DNA of 64,000 bases from Lachnospira hominis (ex Liu et al. 2021) (GCF_014287955.1 NZ_JACOPD010000002.1:372001-436000); one strand, 5' to 3'. Positions 28,361-39,329 are shown, numbered from the stretch's first letter. Notes: generated by a model not told the origin, from the letters alone. A program made the numbers and translations.

Positions 28361-29784
28361 TCTGAATCTCTTTTCTTAAATATCGGAACATCATCAGCAT
28401 TTTCTATTTCTTCGCCACTTTCCTGAGGCTCCTCAATCTCTATTCCACCAAGTTCATCTTCTTCTGTATCCTGCACATCTTCATCAGGCAGACTGTCTTC
28501 TGTCTGTGTATCATCCTCAATCTGCTCGCCGTCTTCTGATTCTATATCGTCTTCTAACTCTATACCATCTTCTGATCCATTAATGCCTGCATCAGACACA
28601 TTTACAGATGACACCTCAGATGGAATTTCAGGTTCTTCTATTTTTATTCCTTCATCAGATGATACCTGTGCTGCTGCCTTTGCTACAGCTTCTGTCTGCT
28701 CTGACGGCTTAATCTTTCTTGTTTCTGAGTCTGCTGAAGTTGCATTAAGTTCAACCTGTTCTTTAATTTTATTATATCCTCTTGCTGCTGCTTCATCAGC
28801 AAGAGCCTGTTCAGATGCCTTTACAGCTTCATTTCTTGCTTCTTCGCTCTCTAAATCTGCATAATATTCATCAAGAAATGCTCTCCAGTCAAAGACAGCT
28901 TCAACCGCTGCAATTGCAACTTCTGCCATATCACGGTCAGGCTCTCTTGTTGTAAGTTTCTGCATCCATAAACCCGGCTTGCTTATTACATTAATGAATG
29001 CATTATCACTTCTTCCTGCCCATCTTAATACCTCATAAGATACACCTGCAATCACAGGAATAAGAAGAAGTCGTATAACAAGCTGTAATATCGTATTATC
29101 TACACGGATGAAAATAAAAAATATAATACTTATAAACATTACAAGAAACATAAAACTTGTTCCGCATCTTTTATGCAGTCTTGAACTGTTCATAACATTA
29201 TCAACAGTAAGCGGAGCACCATGCTCTATACAGTTAATGCATTTGTGTTCTGCCCCATGATACATAAATGTTCTTTTTATATCATTCATATGCGAAATTG
29301 CAACAAGATACAAAAGAAAAATAACCACTCTCACAATACCCTCCAAAAAGTTAAGCAGGAACTGTGATGTAACAACTCCGGCAAGAAGCCTTGATACAAA
29401 ATAAGGAACAACCATAAAAAGACCTACTGCCAATGCTACAGATATAATAATTGTAACTGCCATAAGCACTGATTCAAGTTTATCTTTAAAAATGGCTTTT
29501 CCTATTTCATCAGCCTTTGTCTTTTTCTGTTCTGCCGGATCATCATAAAATGATGCTGAATATGTAATTGTAGAAACTCCTGTTACAAGTGAATCAACAA
29601 AGTTAAATACACCCCTGATAACAGGAAAATTAAGCCATTTGTATTTTTCAGTTAAAAGTCTGCTCTCTCTTACAGAAAGCTCAATTTCATTGTCAGGCTT
29701 TCTCACTGCTATTGCGTATTTATCTTTATTACGCATCATTATTCCTTCAATAACAGCCTGGCCACCAATACCGGAAGTCTTCAT
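28357..29784 (-). CDS. DUF1385 membrane protein (YqhQ-like) with long acidic tail
   Basis: 475 residues. The N-terminal part carries the family motif GIGGQAVIEGIMMR followed by four or more membrane helices and the HGAEHKCINCIEHG segment, a possible metal-binding stretch. Residues from about 340 on are a highly acidic, Glu/Asp-rich disordered tail. GGAGAG precedes the ATG at 29784; the longer open frame (29817) runs into the rpmE terminator. Function unknown; it is conserved in this position beside rpmE and prmC. Confidence 0.88.
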   Translation of the reverse strand: MKTSGIGGQAVIEGIMMRNKDKYAIAVRKPDNEIELSVRESRLLTEKYKWLNFPVIRGVFNFVDSLVTGVSTITYSASFYDDPAEQKKTKADEIGKAIFKDKLESVLMAVTIIISVALAVGLFMVVPYFVSRLLAGVVTSQFLLNFLEGIVRVVIFLLYLVAISHMNDIKRTFMYHGAEHKCINCIEHGAPLTVDNVMNSSRLHKRCGTSFMFLVMFISIIFFIFIRVDNTILQLVIRLLLIPVIAGVSYEVLRWAGRSDNAFINVISKPGLWMQKLTTREPDRDMAEVAIAAVEAVFDWRAFLDEYYADLESEEARNEAVKASEQALADEAAARGYNKIKEQVELNATSADSETRKIKPSEQTEAVAKAAAQVSSDEGIKIEEPEIPSEVSSVNVSDAGINGSEDGIELEDDIESEDGEQIEDDTQTEDSLPDEDVQDTEEDELGGIEIEEPQESGEEIENADDVPIFKKRDSE

Positions 29785-29805
29785 ATATTCTCTCCATAAC
29801 AAAAA

Positions 29806-29830
29806 AGGCTGAGGCATACAGCCTCAACCT
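29806..29830 (-). terminator. Hairpin after rpmE
   Basis: The minus strand reads AGGTTGAGGC-TGTAT-GCCTCAGCCT followed by six T residues. It lies only about 20 bases before the DUF1385 start, so expression of the downstream genes must come from readthrough or an internal promoter. Confidence 0.85.
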
Positions 29831-29846
29831 TTGTAAATAGCTAAAA

Positions 29847-30053
29847 TTAATTGTTCTGTACGCCGTATTTCTTGTTGAACTTATCAATACGTCCACGTGC
29901 TGAAGTTGCCTTCTGCTGTCCTGTATAAAAAGGATGGCACTTTGAACAAATTTCAACATGGATTTCTTCCTTTGTTGAACCTGTAACAAATTCATTTCCA
30001 CAGTTGCAGACAACCTTTGCCTGATAATATGCTGGATGGATTCCTTCTCTCAT
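29847..30053 (-). CDS. rpmE: 50S ribosomal protein L31, zinc-binding form
   Basis: 68 residues with the zinc ligands CxC (CNCGNEF) and CxxC (CSKCHPFY), i.e. the C+ form that binds zinc. GAGGTGA six bases before the ATG at 30053 excludes the slightly longer GTG start. Confidence 0.97.
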   Translation of the reverse strand: MREGIHPAYYQAKVVCNCGNEFVTGSTKEEIHVEICSKCHPFYTGQQKATSARGRIDKFNKKYGVQNN

Positions 30054-30227
30054 GATTTTCACCTCTTTATATAATCTTTATTATAATTGCAAGACTTAAA
30101 CTCACAAAGTGTTTCTTTGTCTTTGATAAGCAGCTTTGATATTGTAACATACCGGTTATACCAATGCAAGTGTTTTTTCAAAATTATAACAATATTTTAA
30201 AACCTTTTTATATTTTTACAGTATACA

Positions 30228-31658
30228 TCAGATATATCTGTTCTTGCACACTGTCTCAACAAGCTCTTTATTATTTTTTGTCTTTACAAACAATTCAAGA
30301 ATTCTTTCTGCCGCATCATCGTTTTTAAGCGAATTAAGTGCCTTTCTCATTATATCAACTGCCTGGAGTTCCTGAGGGTCTAAAAGAAGGTCTTCTCTTC
30401 TGGTTCCTGATTTTGCAATATCAATTGCAGGAAATACTCTCTTTTCAGAAAGCTTTCTGTCAAGCACAAGTTCCATATTACCTGTTCCTTTGAATTCCTC
30501 AAATACAACATCATCCATCTTGCTTCCTGTCTCAACAAGTGCAGTTGCAAGTATTGTAAGGCTTCCTCCTTCACGCATATTTCTTGCAGCACCAAAAAAT
30601 CTTTTTGGCATATGCAGTGCTGCAGGGTCAAGGCCACCGGATAATGTACGTCCGCTTGCCTGGACAGTGAGATTATAAGCTCTTGCAAGTCTTGTGATAC
30701 TGTCAAGAAGAATTATAACATCTTTCTTATGTTCAACAAGTCTTTTTGCACGCTCTATAACCATCTCGGATACTCTTTTATGTCTCTCCGGAAGTTCGTC
30801 AAATGTTGAATAAATAACCTCAACATTATCACCTACTATTGATTCCTTTATATCAGTTACTTCCTCAGGACGTTCATCAATAAGAAGTATTATAAGATGC
30901 ATCTCAGGATTATTTTTTGTTATGGCATTGGCTATCTGCTTTAAAAGAGTTGTCTTACCTGATTTTGGCTGTGAAACAATCATTCCTCGCTGGCCTTTAC
31001 CGATTGGAGAAATTAAATCTACCATTCTCATTGCAACTGTATTGCTGTTTTTTTCAAGATGAATTCTCTCATTTGGAAATATAGGTGTAAGACTTTCAAA
31101 TGAAGGTCTTTTTGCCGCTTTTGCAGGCTCCTCATCATTGACTGATTCAAGATAAACAAGTGCAGAGAACTTTTCCCCCTGTGTTTTTGCTTTTTTAGGT
31201 CCTCTTATGATATCACCTGTTTTTAAATTAAACCTTCTTATCTGTGATGGTGACACATACACATCATTGTCTCCCGGAAGGAAATTCTCACATCTTATAA
31301 ATCCATATCCCTCCTGCATAACTTCGAGAATACCATCTGCCATCTCCTGTTTTTCAGGTCTGTCCTGAACATTATCATTATTTACGTTCTGTCTGTTTCT
31401 TGGCACATATCCGTCATTATGATTTATATTAGCATGCTCATGTTCATTTTTTACAGGCTGCACGTTTTTTATTGGCTGTTCCGGTTCTGCCTTAACTGTT
31501 TTTTCCTGTTCGTCCTTAGCTGCCTTTTCTTCCTCATCTGCCTTGATAATCGCCTCAATAAGGTCTGCTTTTCTCATTACAGTAATATTTTTAATATGTT
31601 TGTCCTTTGCAAACTCTCGTAAAACAGTAAGTGGCAATGTCTGTAATTTTTCTCTCAT
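30228..31658 (-). CDS. rho: Transcription termination factor Rho
   Basis: A 476-residue hexameric RNA helicase. Domains: SAP-like Rho-N (1-40), a charged Asn/Glu-rich linker (41-105), the cold-shock-type RNA-binding domain (108-175, [20 protein letters not shown]) and a RecA-like ATPase with Walker [13 protein letters not shown] at 229-240 and the secondary RNA-binding loops. The linker is longer than in E. coli Rho, a common feature in Clostridia. It has a good promoter at 31697-31725. Confidence 0.97.
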   Translation of the reverse strand: MREKLQTLPLTVLREFAKDKHIKNITVMRKADLIEAIIKADEEEKAAKDEQEKTVKAEPEQPIKNVQPVKNEHEHANINHNDGYVPRNRQNVNNDNVQDRPEKQEMADGILEVMQEGYGFIRCENFLPGDNDVYVSPSQIRRFNLKTGDIIRGPKKAKTQGEKFSALVYLESVNDEEPAKAAKRPSFESLTPIFPNERIHLEKNSNTVAMRMVDLISPIGKGQRGMIVSQPKSGKTTLLKQIANAITKNNPEMHLIILLIDERPEEVTDIKESIVGDNVEVIYSTFDELPERHKRVSEMVIERAKRLVEHKKDVIILLDSITRLARAYNLTVQASGRTLSGGLDPAALHMPKRFFGAARNMREGGSLTILATALVETGSKMDDVVFEEFKGTGNMELVLDRKLSEKRVFPAIDIAKSGTRREDLLLDPQELQAVDIMRKALNSLKNDDAAERILELFVKTKNNKELVETVCKNRYI

Positions 31659-31696
31659 AAATTATTCACTCCTATTTTTTTAATTAATGTTCTGGA

Positions 31697-31725
31697 ATTA
31701 TACCGCAGATAACAAATGTATACAA
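31697..31725 (-). promoter_or_regulatory. Promoter of rho
   Basis: On the minus strand TTGTAT and TATAAT are separated by exactly 17 bases, about 40 bases before the rho start codon. Confidence 0.65.
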
Positions 31726-31811
31726 ATTGCGGATAAGAATCTTGATTCATCCAAGAATTTAGAATTAACATATATTTATTATACACTATTTTAAAATTAT
31801 TTCAAACATTT

Positions 31812-31820
31812 TGTTATAAT
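31812..31820 (+). promoter_or_regulatory. Extended -10 promoter for the malic enzyme operon
   Basis: TGTTATAAT, i.e. TG-n-TATAAT, about 75 bases before the start codon. The -35 region is a poor match, as usual for extended -10 promoters. Confidence 0.55.
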
Positions 31821-31894
31821 TTCAATCCTTGCCGCTAACACTGTAATGTGTTATTATTAATTAAATATGTTTTTTTGAAAGGATGGACTCGACC

Positions 31895-33046
31895 ATGACA
31901 AATGCAGAAAAAGCACTTGCTTTACATGAAAAATGGAATGGAAAGTTTGAAACCACTCCAAAGATGGATATTTCAACAAGAGAGGATCTCGCTCTCGCAT
32001 ATACACCCGGCGTTGCTGAACCTTGCAAGGTTATTGCGAAAGACAAGGAAGCCGCATACAAGTATACTATAAAAGCCAACACTATCGCTGTAGTTTCTGA
32101 CGGAAGTGCCGTTCTCGGACTTGGAAATATCGGTGCACATGCAGCTATGCCTGTTATGGAAGGCAAGGCTGTTCTTTTTAAGTCTTTTGGTGGCGTCAAT
32201 GCTGTTCCTATCTGTCTTGACACACAGGACACAGAAGAAATCATCAAAACTGTAGTAAACATTGCTCCTGCATTTGGCGGTATTAACCTTGAAGATATTT
32301 CTGCACCAAGATGCTTTGAAATTGAAGAAAGATTAAAGGAACTCCTCGACATTCCTGTTTTCCATGACGACCAGCATGGAACAGCTATTGTAGTGCTTGC
32401 AGGTATTATCAATGGTTTAAAGGTTACAGGAAAAACTAAAGAAGAATGTCGTGTTGTTGTAAATGGTGCAGGTTCTGCCGGCATTGCCATAACAAAGCTC
32501 CTTCTTACATATGGTTTTAAAAATGTTACAATGTGTGATAAGTCAGGCATTCTTGCAAAAAACAGCGAAGGACTTAACTGGATGCAGGAATCTATGATGA
32601 ATGTTACTAATCTTGAACAAAAACACGGTTCACTTGCTGATGCACTTAAAGGTGCTGATATCTTTGTAGGTGTTTCTGCACCTAACATCGTTACAGCAGA
32701 AATGGTTTCATCAATGAACAAAGACTCCATTCTTTTTGCAATGGCTAACCCGGTTCCTGAAATCATGCCAGATGTTGCAAAAGCCGCAGGTGCAAAGGTT
32801 GTCGGTACAGGTCGTTCTGATTTCCCTAACCAGGTAAATAATGTTATTGCTTTCCCTGGCATATTCAAGGGTGCTCTTGAAGGACGTGCAACACAGATTA
32901 CAGAAGAAATGAAACTTGCTGCAGCTCTTGCCATCGCAAATCTTGTTCCTGATGATGAACTCAGTGACACAAATATTCTTCCGGAAGCTTTCGACCCACG
33001 CGTTGCTGACGTTGTAAGCCAGGCTATAAAGGCTCTTATTAAATAA
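31895..33046 (+). CDS. Malic enzyme (malate dehydrogenase, decarboxylating)
   Basis: The 383-residue short bacterial form that converts malate to pyruvate and CO2 with NAD(P)+. The N-terminal YTPGVAEPCK and catalytic-base segment (KYTIKANTIAVVSDGSAVLG), the metal-binding FHDDQHGTAIV and the Rossmann loop VVNGAGSAGIA are intact. AAAGGATGG lies upstream; the ATG at 31895 is preferred because the earlier ATG (31883) overlaps the ribosome site. Two genes follow at once (3-base gap and ATGA overlap). The cofactor, NAD or NADP, cannot be told by eye. Confidence 0.93.
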   Translation: MTNAEKALALHEKWNGKFETTPKMDISTREDLALAYTPGVAEPCKVIAKDKEAAYKYTIKANTIAVVSDGSAVLGLGNIGAHAAMPVMEGKAVLFKSFGGVNAVPICLDTQDTEEIIKTVVNIAPAFGGINLEDISAPRCFEIEERLKELLDIPVFHDDQHGTAIVVLAGIINGLKVTGKTKEECRVVVNGAGSAGIAITKLLLTYGFKNVTMCDKSGILAKNSEGLNWMQESMMNVTNLEQKHGSLADALKGADIFVGVSAPNIVTAEMVSSMNKDSILFAMANPVPEIMPDVAKAAGAKVVGTGRSDFPNQVNNVIAFPGIFKGALEGRATQITEEMKLAAALAIANLVPDDELSDTNILPEAFDPRVADVVSQAIKALIK

Positions 33047-33048
33047 TT

Positions 33049-33939
33049 ATGCTTCCACATTTCTACTCGGTAAATGAATATTTAAAAGGCACTTATGGTG
33101 TCAAAATGTATAAACTGGCCCTGAACGGTGGGATGAATTGTCCCAACCGTGACGGGCTTATTGACACAAGGGGATGTATTTTTTGCAGTGCCGGAGGTTC
33201 CGGTGATTTTGCATGCACTAATGTTGACGATGCAAAAAAACTTATATCAAATAAATATACAGGAAATAATTTTATTGCATACTTCCAGTCCTATACCAAT
33301 ACATATGCAGATGTCAGCTATTTAAGAAATTTGTTTATGCCTGTTATTAATAATCCTGATGTTAAGATACTGTCAATCGCAACAAGACCCGATTGCCTTG
33401 ACGACAGTGTTATAACTCTGCTTGACGAACTCAATAAAATTAAACCTGTATGGATTGAACTCGGATTACAGACCATCCACAAAAAAACTTCTGATTACAT
33501 AAGGCGTGGCTATGAACTTGACATTTTTACCGATGCCGTTAAACGCCTTAACAATTCAGATATAAAAGTAATTGTCCACATGATACTTGGTCTTCCGGGC
33601 GAAAGTGATGAAATGATGCTTGATACCGCACGTTTTATCGCAAACAGCGGTGCCTGGGGAATAAAACTGCAGCTGCTTCATGTCCTTAAAGGAACTGATC
33701 TGGCTGATGATTATAACAATCACCTGTTTGAAACTATGACTATGGACAATTATATCAGGCTTATCGGAAGAATCATTGAACTCCTGCCACCCGATATGGT
33801 TATACACCGTCTTACAGGAGACGGTCCAAAAAAAATTCTCATTGCACCTTTATGGAGTGCCGATAAAAAGCGTGTCCATAACAGTTTGATGCAATATTTT
33901 ACAAACAACAATATTATTCAAGGACGGAACTACGAATGA
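33049..33939 (+). CDS. TIGR01212 / YhcC-like radical SAM protein
   Basis: 296 residues. The Fe-S cysteines follow the family pattern: Cys in NCPNRDG, then GCIFC (C-x2-C), followed by the glycine-rich SAM-binding part. Downstream motifs IATRPDCLDD and ELGLQTIHKKT are typical of the YhcC group. Substrate unknown. It starts two bases after the malic enzyme stop with no clear ribosome site, so translation is probably coupled. The role is unrelated to malate as far as can be seen. Confidence 0.88.
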   Translation: MLPHFYSVNEYLKGTYGVKMYKLALNGGMNCPNRDGLIDTRGCIFCSAGGSGDFACTNVDDAKKLISNKYTGNNFIAYFQSYTNTYADVSYLRNLFMPVINNPDVKILSIATRPDCLDDSVITLLDELNKIKPVWIELGLQTIHKKTSDYIRRGYELDIFTDAVKRLNNSDIKVIVHMILGLPGESDEMMLDTARFIANSGAWGIKLQLLHVLKGTDLADDYNNHLFETMTMDNYIRLIGRIIELLPPDMVIHRLTGDGPKKILIAPLWSADKKRVHNSLMQYFTNNNIIQGRNYE

Positions 33940-34451
33940 GTACGGATGCAACAACCCTCTATAAACTGATGGTTTTATATATGTTAGATAAAGTTAATTT
34001 TCCTCTGTCCAACAGCCAGATTGCTGATTTTATGTTAGACAGACAATATACCAATTATTTTACGCTTCAGGAAGTATTAAGTTCACTTGCAAGCGACGGT
34101 TTTGTGCAGATTCTCACATACAGAAGCAGCACGCAATATAAGCTTACTAAAGAAGGAATTGATACAATTTCTTTTTTCTATAATAAAATTTCTCAAGCTA
34201 TACGTGATGATATTGACAAATATCTCAAAGATAATAAATATGATTTAAAATGTGAAGTGGGAACAACTTCTGATTATTATAAATCGACAAACGGTGATTT
34301 TATTGTTCACTGCCAGGTAAAAGAAGGCAACACTAATCTTATAGAATTAAATGTTGCCGTTCCTCTCGAATCACAGGCTGACGCAATGTGTGCCAGATGG
34401 CGTGACGCCAGCCAGGATATATATGATTTTGTAATGAATAAACTTATGTAA
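33936..34451 (+). CDS. DUF4364 protein
   Basis: 171 residues, the DUF4364 family common in Clostridia. The N-terminal winged helix-like part (YKLMVLYMLDKVNFPLSNSQ; LSSLASDGFVQI; YKLTKEG) suggests DNA binding; the C-terminal half is an alpha/beta domain. It overlaps the radical SAM gene stop as ATGA, after GGACGG. A regulatory role is inferred from the fold only. It ends one base before the end of engB on the other strand. Confidence 0.82.
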   Translation: MSTDATTLYKLMVLYMLDKVNFPLSNSQIADFMLDRQYTNYFTLQEVLSSLASDGFVQILTYRSSTQYKLTKEGIDTISFFYNKISQAIRDDIDKYLKDNKYDLKCEVGTTSDYYKSTNGDFIVHCQVKEGNTNLIELNVAVPLESQADAMCARWRDASQDIYDFVMNKLM

Positions 34452-35033
34452 TTATATAAATTGTTCTATAACGTCCCATAATTCAGGGATTCCCTGTTTT
34501 GTCTGTGATGAAACAGGGATAAGAATATCATCAGCAGAAAGACCCAGCCCTGTCCTTACAGCTTTAATCTGTTTGGCATGCTGGCTTCTTTTTATTTTAT
34601 CAAGTTTTGTTGCAACTATGACAGGATGATATCCATTAGAAACTATCCAGTCATACATCATCTTATCATTTGCAGATGGGTCATGTCTTATATCAATAAG
34701 AAGAAAGACCTGTTTTAACTGACTTGATTTCTTCAGATATTTCTCTACCATCTTGCCCCATTTTTCCTTTACGGACTGGCTTACATTAGCATATCCGTAA
34801 CCCGGCAAATCAACAAGAAGCATTGCATCATTAATATTATAATAGTTAATTGTCTGTGTCTTTCCAGGCTGTGATGATGTCCTTGCATATGACTTTCTGT
34901 TCATCAGGGCATTTATAAGTGATGATTTACCTACATTAGATTTGCCTGCAAATGCAACTTCCGGTAAGTCTGTTTCCGGCACCTGACTTGTAACACCAAT
35001 TACAATATCAAGATTTACTTTTTTAATAACCAT
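34452..35033 (-). CDS. engB: Ribosome biogenesis GTPase YsxC/EngB
   Basis: A 193-residue GTPase needed for 50S assembly. G1 GKSNVGKSS, G3 DLPGYGYA, G4 TKLDK and G5 VSSQTK are intact. It is the last gene of the tig-clpP-clpX-lon-engB cluster and lies nine bases after lon. Confidence 0.96.
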   Translation of the reverse strand: MVIKKVNLDIVIGVTSQVPETDLPEVAFAGKSNVGKSSLINALMNRKSYARTSSQPGKTQTINYYNINDAMLLVDLPGYGYANVSQSVKEKWGKMVEKYLKKSSQLKQVFLLIDIRHDPSANDKMMYDWIVSNGYHPVIVATKLDKIKRSQHAKQIKAVRTGLGLSADDILIPVSSQTKQGIPELWDVIEQFI

Positions 35034-35042
35034 AGTTTTCTC

Positions 35043-37352
35043 CTATTTTACAATGGCAAGTTTAAGGACTTCTTTCATATCGCTTACATATACAATCTCA
35101 AGTCCCTGTACAATTTCTTCTTCAAGCTCTTCTACATCAGATTTATTTTCCAACGGCACTAACACTCTCTTTAATCCGGCTGTCTTTGCTGCAAGCAGTT
35201 TTTCTTTAAGACCGCCTATAGGCATTACTCTGCCTCTTAATGTAACTTCTCCTGTCATTGCTGTTGAGGCATCTACAGGCTTTCCTGTAACTGCGGAATA
35301 AATGGCTGTCGCCATTGTTATTCCGGCTGATGGTCCATCTTTGGGAACTGCACCTTCAGGTATATGTATATGTATTGCATTCTCTTCAAAAATCTGGTTT
35401 TTTCTTACAACAGAGCGGACATATGAGAGTGCTATCTGTGCAGATTCCCGCATTACATCTCCCATATTTCCTGTAAGAATAAGTTCAGGCTTACCACCAA
35501 GAACATTTACTTCTATTTCAAGAGTATCACCGCCAGCTGCTGTCCATGCAAGTCCACGTACAATGCCAACCTCATTTTTTCTTGATGCCTTTTCCTTAAT
35601 GAACTTAACTTTTCCAAGATATTCACTGAGATTTTTATCTGTAATGACTATCTGCTTTTCAATATTTACGCCATCAACCGTGTAATTCTTTCTTACAACT
35701 TTTCTAAGAACAGCAGCTATCATTCTCTCAAGCTCTCTTACACCGGCCTCCATTGTATAGCCATCTATTATTTTTGCAAGTGCCTTATCGGTAAATCGGA
35801 CTGACTTCTTTGTAAGTCCATTCTTTTTTAACTGTTTTGCCACAAGATGTTCTTTTGCAATATGCAGTTTTTCATTTTTTGTATAACTGCTTACTTCTAT
35901 AATTTCCATGCGGTCAAGAAGAGGTCTTGACACATCTGACAAATCATTCGCTGTAGCAATAAAAAGAATCTCCGACAAATCTACAGGCATATCAATATAA
36001 TGATCAACAAAATGCGAATTCTGCTCTCCATCAAGTACTTCAAGAAGTGCCGATGATGTATCAGAACGATAGTCATTACTTACTTTATCTATCTCATCAA
36101 GAAGCATGAGAGGATTTTTAACTTTTGCTTTTCTAAGACCGTCAATGATTCTACCAGGCATTGCACCGACGTATGTTCTTCTGTGTCCACGGATTTCTGC
36201 TTCATCTTTTACACCGCCAAGACATATACGTACATATTCTTTATTAAGTGACTGTGCAACCGAACGTGCAATACTTGTCTTTCCTGTTCCCGGAGGTCCT
36301 ACAAGACAGATTATCGGTGCATCAGCATTATTTGATACTTTTCTCACTGCAAGCGTCTCAAGTATTCTCTCTTTAACTTTTTTCATTCCATAATGATTTT
36401 CATCAAGAATTTTTGCCGCATTTTCTATATCATCGCTGTCCTGAGAACTGTTTTCCCATGGAAGTGAAAGAAGCGTTTCTATATAGCCGCGTTCAACATT
36501 TGCTTCTGACGAACCCTGTGAAAGCACTTTATAACGCCGTATTTCTTTTTCAATCTGCTCTTTTATTTCATCAGCTGCATTAAGACTCTCAAGTTTTTCC
36601 ATATACTCATCTATTTCAGATGAGCCATCTGTACCGTCAAGCTCCTCGTTAATATATTTGAGCTGTTCTCTAAGATAATATTCTTTCTGGTTTTTCTCTA
36701 CTTTTTCTTTTATGCCATCTTCGAGTTCTTTTTTTATGTCAAAAATATTGATATCCTCAATAAACATCCTTGCAAGTTGTTCATAAATTTCATTAACATC
36801 ACTCATCTCAAGGAACTTCTGTTTTACAGTATAATCAACCGGATAATCCGCAAGAATTTTTTTGACTTTTTCCTGAAGATTTTTGGCAATAAGCCATTCT
36901 TTTAAAATATCTTTGCTGAATCTCTGGTTAACTGCTGCATATCTGCATATAAGCTCATTAAGTGATCTTATCATAGCTATTTGTGTCAGATTATCAGGTG
37001 CTAAAAACCAGTCTCTGTCAGTAACTATATCAGATATAAGCATTCCATCAGATTCACTAACTGTATTAACCATTCCTTTATACTTACCTGCCACAAGAAC
37101 TCTTACAATGCCCTTTGGAAGTTTTATCAGCTCTTTAACCTTCGCAACAGTTCCTACAGAATATAAATCATCCTGCACAGGATTTGCAGTATCTATATCT
37201 TTCTGTGTGAGAAGAAAGATTGTTTCATTCGTCTGCATGGCTTTTTCTACAGCATGAATTGATTTTTTCCTGTTTATATCAAAATGTATGACCATGTCCG
37301 GTAACACGGTCATACCTCTTAATGCAATTGTTGGTAATACCATCTTTTTCAT
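35043..37352 (-). CDS. lon: ATP-dependent protease Lon
   Basis: A 769-residue cytoplasmic AAA+ protease. Domains: LON substrate-binding domain (about 5-195), coiled-coil region, AAA+ module with Walker A GPPGTGKTS and Walker B MLLDEID, and the protease domain with the catalytic Ser in PKDGPSAGITMA and Lys in GGLKEKLLAAK. The frame can start at 37370, but that ATG has no ribosome site; the ATG at 37352 has TGGAGAG. It follows clpX with 19 bases between, the standard Firmicutes order. Confidence 0.96.
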   Translation of the reverse strand: MKKMVLPTIALRGMTVLPDMVIHFDINRKKSIHAVEKAMQTNETIFLLTQKDIDTANPVQDDLYSVGTVAKVKELIKLPKGIVRVLVAGKYKGMVNTVSESDGMLISDIVTDRDWFLAPDNLTQIAMIRSLNELICRYAAVNQRFSKDILKEWLIAKNLQEKVKKILADYPVDYTVKQKFLEMSDVNEIYEQLARMFIEDINIFDIKKELEDGIKEKVEKNQKEYYLREQLKYINEELDGTDGSSEIDEYMEKLESLNAADEIKEQIEKEIRRYKVLSQGSSEANVERGYIETLLSLPWENSSQDSDDIENAAKILDENHYGMKKVKERILETLAVRKVSNNADAPIICLVGPPGTGKTSIARSVAQSLNKEYVRICLGGVKDEAEIRGHRRTYVGAMPGRIIDGLRKAKVKNPLMLLDEIDKVSNDYRSDTSSALLEVLDGEQNSHFVDHYIDMPVDLSEILFIATANDLSDVSRPLLDRMEIIEVSSYTKNEKLHIAKEHLVAKQLKKNGLTKKSVRFTDKALAKIIDGYTMEAGVRELERMIAAVLRKVVRKNYTVDGVNIEKQIVITDKNLSEYLGKVKFIKEKASRKNEVGIVRGLAWTAAGGDTLEIEVNVLGGKPELILTGNMGDVMRESAQIALSYVRSVVRKNQIFEENAIHIHIPEGAVPKDGPSAGITMATAIYSAVTGKPVDASTAMTGEVTLRGRVMPIGGLKEKLLAAKTAGLKRVLVPLENKSDVEELEEEIVQGLEIVYVSDMKEVLKLAIVK

Positions 37353-37371
37353 AATCCAACAACTCTCCATA

Positions 37372-38640
37372 TTATTGTGCTTTATTTACCTGCTCAGTTC
37401 TATATTCGATAACAGGCTTTCCTGTTCCATCTACAGCTTCCTTTGTAATAATACATTTTGAAATTGTATCATCAGAAGGGATTTCAAACATAACTTCATT
37501 CATAACAGATTCAAGTATTGAGCGGAGTCCTCTTGCTCCTGTCTTTCTCTCAAAACTCTTCTTTGCCACTTCACGCACTGCATCTTCAGTAAATTCAAGT
37601 TCTACTTCATCAAGCGAGAACAATGCCTGATACTGCCTGATAATAGCATTCTTTGGCTCACGAAGAATTCTTACAAGTGCCTCCTCATCAAGCGAGTCAA
37701 GTGCAACAACAACCGGTACACGACCTACAAACTCAGGTATAAGACCAAACTTAATTAAATCCTGAGGGAGAACTTTATGAAACATCTCTCCTACATCCGC
37801 ATCTGTCTTCTCTTTTATCTCTGCATTGAATCCGATTGAGCTCTTGTCCATTCTTGATTCAATAATTTTTTCAAGTCCGTCAAATGCACCACCACAGATA
37901 AACAATATATTTGTAGTATCTATAGGAATAAGCTCCTGCTGAGGATGCTTTCTTCCCCCCTGAGGCGGAACTGAAGCAACTGTACCCTCAAGAATCTTTA
38001 AGAGTGCCTGCTGTACACCTTCACCCGAAACATCTCTTGTTATTGAAACATTTTCAGACTTTTTAGTTATTTTATCTATTTCATCTATATAAATAATACC
38101 ATATTGGGCCTTATCTATATCATAATCAGCCGCCTGTATTATTTTCAAAAGAATATTCTCAACGTCTTCACCTACGTAACCAGCTTCTGTAAGTGTTGTT
38201 GCATCTGCAATTGCAAATGGAACATTGAGAAGCCTTGCAAGATTCTGTGCAAGAAAAGTTTTACCTGAACCTGTAGGTCCAAGCATAAGAATATTACTCT
38301 TCTGAAGTTCAACATCCAGATCTTTTCCTGACAAAATACGTTTGTAGTGGTTATAAACTGCAACTGAAAGAACTTTTTTTGCATCATCCTGTCCAATTAC
38401 ATAATCATCAAGAAATTCTTTAATTTCCTTAGGTTTTAAAAGATTTATATCAAGACCGGCATCTGATTCGTCCATCTTATCATCATCAAGAAATTCCTCA
38501 TCAAGAATCTCGCTGCATATGCCAACACATTCATCGCATATATATGCTCCGTTTGGACCTGCAATAAGTTTTTTAACCTGATTCTGCGTTTTATTACAAA
38601 ATGAACATCTAAGCTTATCGTCTACATTTTTGCCTGCCAT
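37372..38640 (-). CDS. clpX: ATP-dependent Clp protease ATP-binding subunit ClpX
   Basis: A 422-residue AAA+ unfoldase. N-terminal C4 zinc domain (CSFC ... CDEC), Walker [13 protein letters not shown], Walker [11 protein letters not shown], the IGF-type loop for ClpP docking (SSIGFNAEI, about residue 267) and sensor motifs are present. It works with ClpP, encoded upstream after a hairpin. Confidence 0.97.
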   Translation of the reverse strand: MAGKNVDDKLRCSFCNKTQNQVKKLIAGPNGAYICDECVGICSEILDEEFLDDDKMDESDAGLDINLLKPKEIKEFLDDYVIGQDDAKKVLSVAVYNHYKRILSGKDLDVELQKSNILMLGPTGSGKTFLAQNLARLLNVPFAIADATTLTEAGYVGEDVENILLKIIQAADYDIDKAQYGIIYIDEIDKITKKSENVSITRDVSGEGVQQALLKILEGTVASVPPQGGRKHPQQELIPIDTTNILFICGGAFDGLEKIIESRMDKSSIGFNAEIKEKTDADVGEMFHKVLPQDLIKFGLIPEFVGRVPVVVALDSLDEEALVRILREPKNAIIRQYQALFSLDEVELEFTEDAVREVAKKSFERKTGARGLRSILESVMNEVMFEIPSDDTISKCIITKEAVDGTGKPVIEYRTEQVNKAQ

Positions 38641-38659
38641 AACTCCTCCTTAAACAACA

Positions 38660-38687
38660 AAGGACTGCCACATAAGTGACAGCCCTT
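38660..38687 (-). terminator. Hairpin between clpP and clpX
   Basis: The minus strand reads GGGCTGTCAC-TTAT-GTGGCAGTCC followed by TTTGTTGTTT. It is probably a partial terminator that sets clpP above clpX, lon and engB. Confidence 0.7.
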
Positions 38688-38695
38688 CGCACATA

Positions 38696-39277
38696 TTATC
38701 TCTTTTCAACTATACTGTCAATAAGTCCATATGCAAGTGCTTCCTGTGCTGTCATATAATTATCACGTTCCGTATCTCTTGCAATCTCTTCGACAGACTT
38801 GCCCGTGTTAGCAGCAAGAATCTCATTTAATTTGTTTCTTGTCTTTAAAATATTCTCTGCCACAATACGAATCTCAGTTTCCTGACCTCTTGCACCGCCG
38901 GATGGCTGGTGAATCATAATTTCCGCATTAGGAAGAGCCATTCTCTTGCCTTTAGCACCGCCGGAAAGAAGAAATGCACCCATACTTGCTGCCATACCCA
39001 TACAAATGGTTGAAACATCGCATTTAATGTACTGCATTGTATCATAAATAGCAAAACCTGCTGATACTGAACCACCAGGGCTGTTAATATACAAATGAAT
39101 ATCTTTGCTTGGATCTTCTGCTTCAAGGAATAACATCTGTGCAACAATTATATTTGCTGAAACATCTGTAACTTCTTCTCCAAGAAAAATGATTCTGTCC
39201 TTTAAAAGTCGTGAATAAATATCATATGATCTCTCACCACGGCTGTTCTGCTCTATGACGTAAGGTACTAAACTCAT
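38696..39277 (-). CDS. clpP: ATP-dependent Clp protease proteolytic subunit
   Basis: 193 residues with catalytic Ser98 (GMAASMGAF), His123 (MIHQPSGGA) and a downstream Asp (about 172). It forms the tetradecameric peptidase used by ClpX. The ribosome site GGAGG lies nine bases before the start. Confidence 0.97.
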   Translation of the reverse strand: MSLVPYVIEQNSRGERSYDIYSRLLKDRIIFLGEEVTDVSANIIVAQMLFLEAEDPSKDIHLYINSPGGSVSAGFAIYDTMQYIKCDVSTICMGMAASMGAFLLSGGAKGKRMALPNAEIMIHQPSGGARGQETEIRIVAENILKTRNKLNEILAANTGKSVEEIARDTERDNYMTAQEALAYGLIDSIVEKR

Positions 39278-39329
39278 AATTTCCCTCCATTTCTTTGTGC
39301 ATTATGCCAATAAAAATCAATTCAGTTTA

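Noticed and set aside
31861..33060. Long open frame (399 codons) on the minus strand opposite malic enzyme
   Set aside because: It is the antisense shadow of a fully conserved enzyme, has no ribosome site, and its residue composition (Ser/Ala/Pro/Phe-rich) reflects the reversed codons of the real gene.
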